Shown: one piece after another, positions 55,443 through 64,000 of the stretch
How positions within the stretch are numbered: the first letter of the stretch is position 1
Layout: every line of letters begins with the position of its first letter
Assembly: GCF_003369915.1 (NCBI RefSeq)
Contig: NC_046673.1
Span: 24,109,718 to 24,173,717, forward strand
Origin: Drosophila miranda
Lineage: Eukaryota; Arthropoda; Insecta; Diptera; Drosophilidae
Direction: 5' to 3'
Length of the DNA stretch: 64,000 nt
Position numbers and translations under genes: made by a program
Notes under the pieces: model-generated
Database searches by the model: none
Told to the model about the DNA's origin: nothing
Seen by the model: only the letters and a program-made list of their open reading frames with translations

Positions 55443-58400
55443 TAGTTGTTTCGAGAATAGTTTTGCCATTTTATGGTGCAACTATTGCACTGGACGCTGG
55501 CCGCTGGCCGCTGGCCGCTTCTGGGGAATGCATTTGAAAACTGGTTTTAATTATTTCAATTATTTATTATATATTTACTCGCATTGAAGCGTTCGCTCAA
55601 TTAATTGGCAGACAATGCAGGCACACACACTCGTACGTATACACTGGGGAAAGCAGCAAGTAATGCCGCTCATTAATGGTGTATTATCATGAGAAATTTC
55701 CACTATATTCTACTCATTTGCATTCAATGCCGAAGAGGATGGGGCTCTGGTGTGGCTGCTTTGCTAAGCAACGGAAATTGTTTTGTCTCTAAAAATACAC
55801 AGCACAGCACACGAACAGCAGAGCCGTCGCATTATACCATCTGCATTGCAAATGCTTATCGAACGCGTCACCTACTGCGTATACTTAATGTTTCGAACAA
55901 AGCAAAGTACGAGTAGATGGGGCGTATGCGTAATGCGAAATGCGTAATGCGAGTGTCATTGGCACCTACATTTCCATACCCAGACCCCAGGCAAAAGTAT
56001 ACATATATACTCGTAAGAAAACTTTGCCACCCTCCTCCCTCACCCCACCGCAACACACGGAAAACAAATTTCATAAATTTTCTACACAGCAATTGAATGC
56101 GTGGTTGGGGGAAAGGGAATGCTGCTGGGGGGATGGTAGCTTCTGTGCAATTGTGTGCCAAATTCAATAAATAACCAGCGTAACCTGAGGAGCGCCTCTA
56201 GGGCCGTAGCGAGCACTGAATACTCTTTGCCGATAGGAAGGAAAACTACCGAAGGAACTCCTCCTCTACAATATAAAGCATTCTAGGAATAGATTGTTTT
56301 TTGCTCCGGCAAGGCCAGAAGGATACTTGAGGTATGTGTTTCTCTGCTTCCGAAAGCCACAGCAAAGGCATGCCATCATACAGTGGATATTCCCCAAGCG
56401 ACACGGTTCATTGGAGGACATGATAGTAAATAAATTCTGCTCTCACTCGAACTCCGAGTTGGCCCCAACAACTTTTTGACAGAGTCGGAAAATATTAAAC
56501 AATGCGCACAGAGCACGGACTGACAATGAAATGCTGGCCAGAGGCGGCGTGCGGGTCCTGGGTGTAGGTGCAGGGTGGCGGGGGGGAGTCCGTAAGGAAG
56601 CTACTTCTACTCGTACTCGTACTTTCCACTTGTTTTTCCTTTGTTTCGTTTGCTTATTGTATTTTTTTGTATTTTTTTGGTTTTGTATTTGCTGTGTTTT
56701 CTTGTGTTTTTTGAATTTTCATAAAACTTTTCCTCGTTTGCCGCTAATAAATTATTTTTTGGAGAAAAAGTTGGCTCCTGGCTCCTGGCTACTGGCGATG
56801 GCGATGGCGAGCCTCAAGCACTAAGCTGTCCGCAGAAGGGGCAGAGCCTCCCTGGGGTCTGGACTTCGATACCGATTCCACAAACTGCATATTGTTCCAA
56901 GGGTCCAAAAGTGTACAGGCGACATCACAATCCTCCACGTTTTGTGTCTGTCTGTCTGTCTGTCAGCCCTGTGTAGTCCTCTCCGGGTTTATTATTCCTG
57001 GGTGTGCTTCTGTTTTGTTCATAAATAATTTGCGCCACAACTCAATTTCATGAGCGTAAATCACTGTGTGGTCACTTGGCACCAGTCCGTCCCCCCCTTT
57101 CACTCCCCAGATGCTTATTGTTTCACTTCTTCTTTACGAAATAATTCCCCTCCTCCCCCACCCTTCCGACTTGTTCAGCTTTATTTCCACGATGTTTTCC
57201 CAGTCCCTTCAATGTCCTTCCTTGTCGGTTTGTTGGTTTGTCGGTTTGTTGGTTGGATGCCATTCGGTTGTTTGTTGGCCATTTACCATACAATTCCTTA
57301 TTTATGTCCCGGCCAAAGAAAGTTTTTTTTTTGTCCCCGTGGACTTTGGGGAGTCCGGCCTCAATAATATAGAGACAGCCCAACCGCCTCACTTTCTGAC
57401 TTTCTTGCCCTCTGAAGATGGTTTTTCGTCCTGTGTTCTATATCTGTTTGTGTGTGTGTGTGTGTATGGGATGTGGGTGTTAAGTCAACACAAAGTTGCG
57501 CCAAACTTTTCAATTGGCTTGACAAATATAAAGAAATTTATAATATCGCAACCGAAGCACAAAAAAGTGACCCCCCCCCCCCCCCCAACGCAGGACAATC
57601 AAAATTCGAATGGGAAGCAAACGGTTTTCTTGGTCAATAAAAAAAGTCATTTCTCAAAGTATCTGTATCTATAAAACGGTCGTGTAATACTAAGTTTAGG
57701 CGACTATTGATAGCCTTTACAGAATAGAATGGAAGATTAAAGCACTCAAAGAGTATATTCTTTCTACTATGAGACTCCTTTTACCTGGATTGTCGCTCAG
57801 GGGATACTGGGAAGGGATTCCTGTCTCATCCTGAAAGGCGATCCGATCCGATGTCATTCTATGTCGTCGGTTCTCGGGGCAAGAGGGGAGTGGGGATAAG
57901 TGTATGCAACGAGTAGAGACCTTAATGCCCTGCTACGCATTCTGCACATGAATTCCGCAATAAAAACAACATTACACTAAATTCTCATATTTCTTTTGCT
58001 TTCGTAGCTACAATTTTCCTCCACTCTCCCTCCACCCTCTCTCCAGCCAGCTCCTCCCGTCGTTTTTCCGCTTCTTTATTTACAGCCCAAAAAGGAAAAC
58101 GTCAGGGTGCTGCCTGCCGCCTGATTTGCCCCTTTAGACGAGAGTGCGGGTGAGGGAGCGGGTGCGAAGAGCAACAATAAATTGCAATTCCAAGTCACTT
58201 AAATTGCAACAAATAACAGGAGGCAACTTGACAGCCAGAGAGCGAGGGAGAGAAGAAGCGCAAGCTGAGGAGCAGCCAACAGCGTACAGCCCCGTGAGAT
58301 GTCAACGTGTTAACGGGGGCAAAGGACAAGCGGATACGGTAGGTAGATGCTCCCGTCCTGGATCCTTTACGAGTAATTACAGCCAGACAAAAGGTAGTGC

Positions 58401-59939
58401 AGAAAGATACTTTGTTACAGATACATGCTATAAGTATTTACTATATATTGCTGATACTGAAAATACTCTACTATATGTACAACAAACTTCTTGGCTCAAT
58501 GAGAGATATCAACGTGATATCAAAGTTTAGATTCAAAAAGTTTGCCCGTGTTTCCATGAGGCACATGAAACGCTGGAATGAATACCTTAAGTGAAGTGAA
58601 GTGAAGTGAAGTACAGCTCTATCATCCAGCTCTGTTTCCTGCCCCAAGAACTCTGCTCCAAGCTCTCTGACAACACTCTGTGGCAAGGGGCTAGGGGCAA
58701 GGGGCACTGGCACTACAACACTACAACAAATAGTGTCAACGTTGATGCATGATTGCAGATTTGTTGCTGCAACTGAAGCGGGATTGCTGGATTGTCATTT
58801 CGCTTGACTCTTATTGCATTTGGCCAAAACAAGAAATTTTTATGAGAGTCTGACTCTGACTCTGATTTATTCATATTAAGAATTATGTTATCCTTCTCCC
58901 TTACTTGCTCCATGCTCCCTTCTCCTTTGCACTCTGATACAATATAATATTTAAATAGAAATAACTATTAAATTTTATACCAATGTGCATTTGCTTTTAG
59001 CAACATTAAAAATGCACATTACCAGAGCACCACAAAAGGGTGCGACAGGTGGTGTGGTGCTCATCAGGTGAGAGCCACACCCGAAAAAAAACGAAAGAAA
59101 AGAACTCGTAAAGGATGGAAATAGTTATAGAATATAATCGTTATATTTATTAGGGAATCCATGAATTTTACCTACCATTCCTTCCACTTTTTTGGTTTTT
59201 TTGGTACGGCCAAAGTGTGCCAGCAGTTCCGGAAGCCCAAAAGTGACGGGACTTCAATTAGTTCCGGAGATCAACGCCCGTTCAAACAATATGACAAAAG
59301 AATGGCGCAGACAACAGAGAAGCCCGCACTCCACTGTCCAATTTCCTCTCTCTTTTTCTCTGATTCCCCGCTGATTCTCCAGCTGCCTCACCTCTTAATT
59401 AAAACGAAATGTTCACAGCCGCTTTGGCTATTCAGTTAGCCTCCACTTCCCACCTGTACCTGGGCCTCCCCTAGTGCCATATATAACTCATAACCATTCG
59501 GCCAGAGAGCGAGGGAGAGAGAGGGAGCAGTCCAAACAAAAAGTTATCAAAAAAATTGGTCAGGCCAATGGCTAAGCAGACCAGGGGCAGCAGAGGAGAG
59601 AGGCCCCAAAAAAGCCACAAAAAAGAAATGCAACTTTATGCGTGCCACACGACAAAAACAAAAAAAAAACAAAAAAACGAGCGGAGGATTGGCGAGCGGG
59701 AGTTCCACTTTTTGTGGCCCGAAAGAGGGTAAAAAGCTAAACAATGACAGCTGCAGCTGACGCGGCAGCATAGCAAAAGGAGGAGCAGGAGGAGGGGCAC
59801 GGGCACGGGCACGGGCACGGGCACGGGCACGGGCACGGGCTATGGCATTTACTTACGGTCGAACGCACTTCATCTGGAAACCATAAAATTGAAAAATGCT
59901 GCAACGAACAAGGCAGAGGCAGAGCGAGGCCATGGCAAT

Positions 59940-59974
<35 letters not shown>

Positions 59975-62070
59975 TGATGGCTTGTTGGGGGGATTCCAGG
60001 GTGGTTCCAGGGTGGCGCCTGCTGAGGTTAGGGTTCAGGCTTTGGGTTTGGTTTTTAAACCGCACAAAAGTCATTTGAGCGCCGTCGTTAACATGTCACA
60101 CACACACACACACACACTCGAATGTGAAAAGGCAAACAATGCATTTGTCCTAGAGACGAGAGCGTGAGAGCAGGATTCTGTTCGCCTACCCGTGCAAATA
60201 GGAAGGAAAATCATCGGGCTTTTCTTTGACATGTGGTGGACATGGCTTTTATTTTTATTGATTCTATATTCTTCTTTCATGTTCGGTCCATAGCTCTGCT
60301 CACGCGGTCATCGCTAGCATGTGTGCCATATATTTTACCGCTGGCCAACAATGCGGCCATCGCCATTGCCATCATCATCATCAGTGGCAGTGGCAGTTGG
60401 CTTTTCTTTTGGCTTAGACCGCGGTCTCCTCCTCCTCCTCCTCCTCCTCCTCCTCCTTCTTCTTCTCCTGCTGCAGCCGACTTCTGGGGCGACTGACTCC
60501 TGGGACAACCGCAGAGTGCGCGGAGACCAGACCACATGTCCATTTTGCTCCCTTTTTCATTTGTTCATTTGGCGATCGTATGCACATACACTCGTAAATA
60601 TGTATGCATGGGGAAACGGGAAAACGGGGGACGGGGGACCGCGTACTTTGTTCATTTCGTTTGTTTTACAATAACCAGATGGCGGTCGGACAGGCACAAG
60701 GGGAGGTGCAGAGAGTCCGCTCATAATTAAAATGTTTGGCAACAAAAAAAAGCACACACAGAAAAACAGAAAAAAAGGAACGGAGGGAAGAAGAAAAAGG
60801 GAGCAGGAAGAGGCGGTCAAATAGGAAATGAAAGAAAGAGAAGAGATGAGCGTTTTCCAGCTAAATGAAATGTTAATAGCAGTCATTTTTTTTTCCTCTC
60901 TAACGTTCCGCCATCTTCTACGCCATATTGCTCTCGCTGGTGTTCCTGCTTCCGTTTCCTTTCACAGTGTTGTTGTTCTTATTGTTTTAACCCGTAGACA
61001 ATAGAATAACTTATTGCATTATCTACTGAAGTACCACCGACAGGCGGAATGTCTTTTGGATGTCCATATATTTGGGGCCATGGGTTCGGGCTCTCGAGTT
61101 CTAGTTGAGGCTGGTTAAGGCAGGGAGGGTCATGAAGATGGCACAAAGGGGTATCCACTGAAGTTTCTGCTGCTTGAGGGAAAGATTTACTCTATGATTC
61201 GGGGATCCCAGACAAACAAATGTTCACTGGGGAGGCCTTGTTCTCTGGTCCAATTCATCATTCGTATCTTTTGTGGTATTTTTGTCTCTGCAGCAAAGTT
61301 AGAAAACGTCGAATGTCATACCCCCATCACTCCACATAACGTGTTTAGAGCAGGGAGTCCCACAGCGGACCATCCACCATCTACCATCCACCACAGGAAA
61401 ATACAGATTTTTATTATTTTCTATTTTGCTGAGATTTTCTTTCCGCTTTCCATCCGGCCTTTTCATTCTTTGTACGCATTTTTACATTTGTCCACTATGC
61501 GAGCGCGTAATTAATTTCCCGCTGCTATTATTTGCATTGCAATCACGGGGCAGAGCAGCAACAACAGTAACAACAACAGTCATAACAACACCAGGGACCA
61601 GAGACCAGAAACCAGAAACTAGCCACGACAATGCGAGCCGCTGGCATTTTTAATTACTTGCATGAGAATTAATTATAAAAATGGTGCGGGAACAGAGGAC
61701 AGAGCACAGAGTGCTTTCACTGCGATAGAGAGAGAAAATGGTGGAGAGAAAAACAGGCAGAGGAATGGAAAGCCGGAAAAGCTCAAGGTACGAGCAATCA
61801 AGGGGGAAGGAGCCTCATTAATGCCAATGGCAGATCCGCATATATGGAAGGGAACCCGCTCCACCAACATTGATGATATTAGCATGAAACCCATCAGAAA
61901 TCATCTCTGTTTTTGGATTTGATCGTTTATCGACGAACAGGCAGAGGCACATCCGCTCTCGAGCATCTCAGAAGTTTTGTGGCTAAGATCCGACCACGCG
62001 CGCGCTTTTTCGCTTTCTCTCTCTCTCACACACACACACACTCTTCCTCGTGCAGTGTACGCCTTCTGGC
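55443..62070. other. Gene-free region
   Basis: No supported exon. Contents include a 16-C run (57571-57586), GTGAA-type repeats (58592-58611), GGGCAC repeats (59796-59838), a GAC run (59940-59962), a CA run (60097-60117) and a CTC/CTT run (60424-60460). Translated repeats account for the apparent reading frames. Confidence 0.5.
59796..59838. repeat. (GGGCAC)n minisatellite
   Basis: About seven tandem copies of GGGCAC. Confidence 0.9.
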
Positions 62071-62082
62071 GGAAGAGAGCCA

Positions 62083-62125
62083 TACTGACTGAGTATGTAG
62101 AGCAGCGGCCCTAGCTGCGGCTCAC
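62083..62125 (+). mobile_element. Remnant of a DINE-1-like right end
   Basis: The plus strand shows CTGACTGAGTAT followed within 10 bp by GCGGCCCTAGCTGCG, the same order of words as at the right end of the element at 32.4 kb, including a CTCTCTCACAC-type tract upstream. The left end is missing. Confidence 0.4.
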
Positions 62126-62135
62126 AACTCGTCAA

Positions 62136-62255
62136 ATCGTAGTCGTAGAAAAATTCCTGAGTGAAAGAACAAAGGCCAAAAAAATTGGATGCCCTCTGCC
62201 AAGACTTGTCCGTCTCTGGGTACCCATCCCACTTGACCAGGTATTCCAACTTCGA
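62136..62255 (-). pseudogene. Chromodomain-like fragment
   Basis: A minus-strand frame encodes SKLEYLVKWDGYPETDKSW followed by a SNFFGLCSFTQEF helix-like stretch. Chromodomains such as HP1 have EYLVKWKGYP-type strands, a TWEP turn and N-x-x-C before the final helix. The aromatic W and Y of the methyl-lysine cage are kept, but TWEP is SWQR. The first strand of the domain is absent upstream, where a T-rich tract and CTCGAAG could be a splice acceptor or a truncation point. No start codon or flanking exon was found. It could be an exon of a chromodomain gene, a decayed copy, or chance similarity. Confidence 0.4.
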
Positions 62256-63290
62256 GAAAAAAAAACCACACAAACCATTAAAGACAGCAGCAGCCCAACG
62301 TCTAAATCAACAGAGTTGACACATAGTGATATTTTTTGTATAGGGGGCAACTCTGCGCTTTTAAGCCCAGTACTCACATCTGAAAAAAGTGTATGCGAGC
62401 ACAATCAGGGTTTTTATTCGTACTAAAAGGACAAGAAATTTCTGCTAATGAAATACCAACTAATACTCGAAAAGCAGGCAATGGTATTTGATGGTATTTG
62501 TTGGTATCTTGCTAGCAGAGAGGCAGAGGCCTAGAGACCCTCTGTTCTTCAAATGAACGGCAGAAAGAAACAGCATAGTGCCACCTTACGACGGAAGCCA
62601 CTAAAGCCAAGGAGTTGCAACAATTGGGGCTTTGGCAGTCGGGGCCATCCGTCCGGGGTTTTACGACCGACTGCAACTAGCATTAAAGTTAGCGTCCAGC
62701 GTCCAGCGGCCAGTGGGCAGGAGTGATCAGGAAGGGAGACTGGAGTATAATAATAAATTTCATCAAGTCACCAAGTTTCGTAATATGCCACACGTATGTC
62801 ATTAATCTTCAGTTTTGAGCTAAATTTGATGAATTAGTGGCCAATGGACATGGACGAACAAAACAAGCAGAGGCAAAGCAAAGGGGGGGATGTATGCAGG
62901 ATGCTGACAGGAGCTGCTCGACCAGCGTAGGACCCGGACAGGAAGGCATTAAGTTTGCCTGGCAGCTGACGACAGGCAGCGATGCTCGGGCAGGATATCA
63001 ATAAAGCCAGGGCCGGTCTTCACACAGAAAGCCTATAAGACATCCCCGCAAACACACTCACACACACACGTATGAGCACACATTGATACACACACACACA
63101 CACACTTGACATGTCCTGCCTTTGATTTGGGTTCAGCACTCTCCCCAGCACATTCCCCTCTCAGCCAGGACTTCGGCTTCCGTCTTCTCGTGTGGGAAAG
63201 AGCAGAGAGGAGAGAGGAGAGGAGTCAAAAGAAGTTTAACTAAAATAATAAAAGTCAAACACTGTACAAACAGCTTTGGCCTTAACGACA

Positions 63291-63332
<42 letters not shown>

Positions 63333-64000
63333 GGTGTGCATATGCGTGTGCGTCTGGATAAAGTTTCCTCAAAGAAAAGTTCGTCCTAGTCTGGGTGCTG
63401 GGTGTTGGGTGTTGGTTTCATGTGCGTGTTGCCTTTAATTGATATGCTAATGAGTGAACCGAAAGCCCTCGATTTGTTTTCCTCTGCCTTGATTCTGTGG
63501 AAAACAATTAGCCGGAAAAACCAGCAGCAGCAGGGAAGCAGAAGCTGTAGTAAAGAAGTGGCTGTGGAGGCTGTGGAATGTACAGATGATCTCTGTCTCT
63601 GCCAATAACACAGGCTCCTGTTCAATCCGTTCGATTAGCAGAATAATAAATTAATTTGAGTGAACTCTTTCTAGGATTATTTGATATATTACCAACCATT
63701 CGACTTAAGTTTAAGAGAGAGCGTTACCAAATGCTGAATGAGTGCGGTTCGATGCAAACGGCTATACAAAATGGCGAATATATACGGGTATACGAGTGCT
63801 GAATCATGCCCAAGCAATGTAGTTGGATTTGGAATCTTACGACCTAGAAGGGTCTCGCTTTTCGATCTGCGTTGTGCGTCATAAAAAACGCCCCATAGAA
63901 TAGCTCTTTGGTCCCTCATGCAACATCTTGGTATTGTTAGATCAAAAAAGTTTCCCTGAATTCTTCTGTAAAGTATCGACAGCTTTTTCTGCTCTAACTT
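62256..64000. other. Gene-free region
   Basis: No supported exon. A GT run lies at 63293-63328, and CA runs lie near 63060-63110. Confidence 0.5.
63293..63328. repeat. (GT)n microsatellite
   Basis: About 35 bp of uninterrupted GT. Confidence 0.95.

Noticed and set aside
57066..57674. 202-residue plus-strand frame
   Set aside because: Low-complexity pyrimidine-rich translation including a C-run; no exon signals.

Overview
The window is nuclear DNA of a Drosophila species. It contains a fly-sized Dna2 replication nuclease-helicase, a paraxis/TCF15-type bHLH gene matching fly CG33557, fly-style short introns (54-81 bp) with GT..AG borders, Motif 1/Motif 6/DRE core-promoter words, a DINE-1-like nonautonomous element, and very abundant CA/GT, CTG, CAGT and similar simple repeats. 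From memory, Dna2, CG33557 and fibrinogen-like genes such as CG1791 and CG1889 are X-linked in D. melanogaster, so this is probably Muller element A. The species cannot be fixed from the sequence; the repeat-rich texture fits a non-melanogaster lineage such as the obscura group, but that is a guess.

Layout. 1-3.1 kb: no gene seen. 3.4-6.85 kb (minus): Dna2 in three exons. 6.85-7.75 kb: a dense promoter-like block with ten ATACCG (Motif 6) cores, Motif 1 and DRE, part of it duplicated. 8.5-9.1 kb (minus): bHLH gene in three exons. 10.9-23.6 kb (minus): a long gene for a secreted protein with several homologous, in-frame alternative exons. 24-36 kb: mostly gene-free, with one DINE-1-like insertion near 32.3 kb. 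36.45-38.8 kb (plus): a second secreted, acidic and glycine-rich protein in seven exons. 39-47.7 kb: gene-free with minisatellites. 47.8-52.3 kb (plus): a third secreted protein, related to the one at 10.9-23.6 kb and also with alternative 3' ends. 52.5-55.4 kb: two head-to-head genes for secreted fibrinogen-related (FReD) proteins. 55.4-64 kb: no complete gene; a chromodomain-like fragment lies near 62.2 kb beside a second DINE-1-like remnant.

How the genes relate. Dna2 and the bHLH factor are ordinary conserved single genes. The middle of the window is a group of secreted-protein genes. Three of them (10.9-23.6, 36.5-38.8 and 47.8-52.3 kb) have unrecognised sequences, signal peptides, low-complexity acidic/Gly/Ser/Thr tracts and almost exclusively phase-0 introns. 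The first and third share exon layout and short motifs and look like paralogs. I do not recognise their family. Their modular, phase-0, duplicated exons are the most interesting structure in the window. Exon borders were derived by hand from splice signals and reading frame; no transcript evidence was available.
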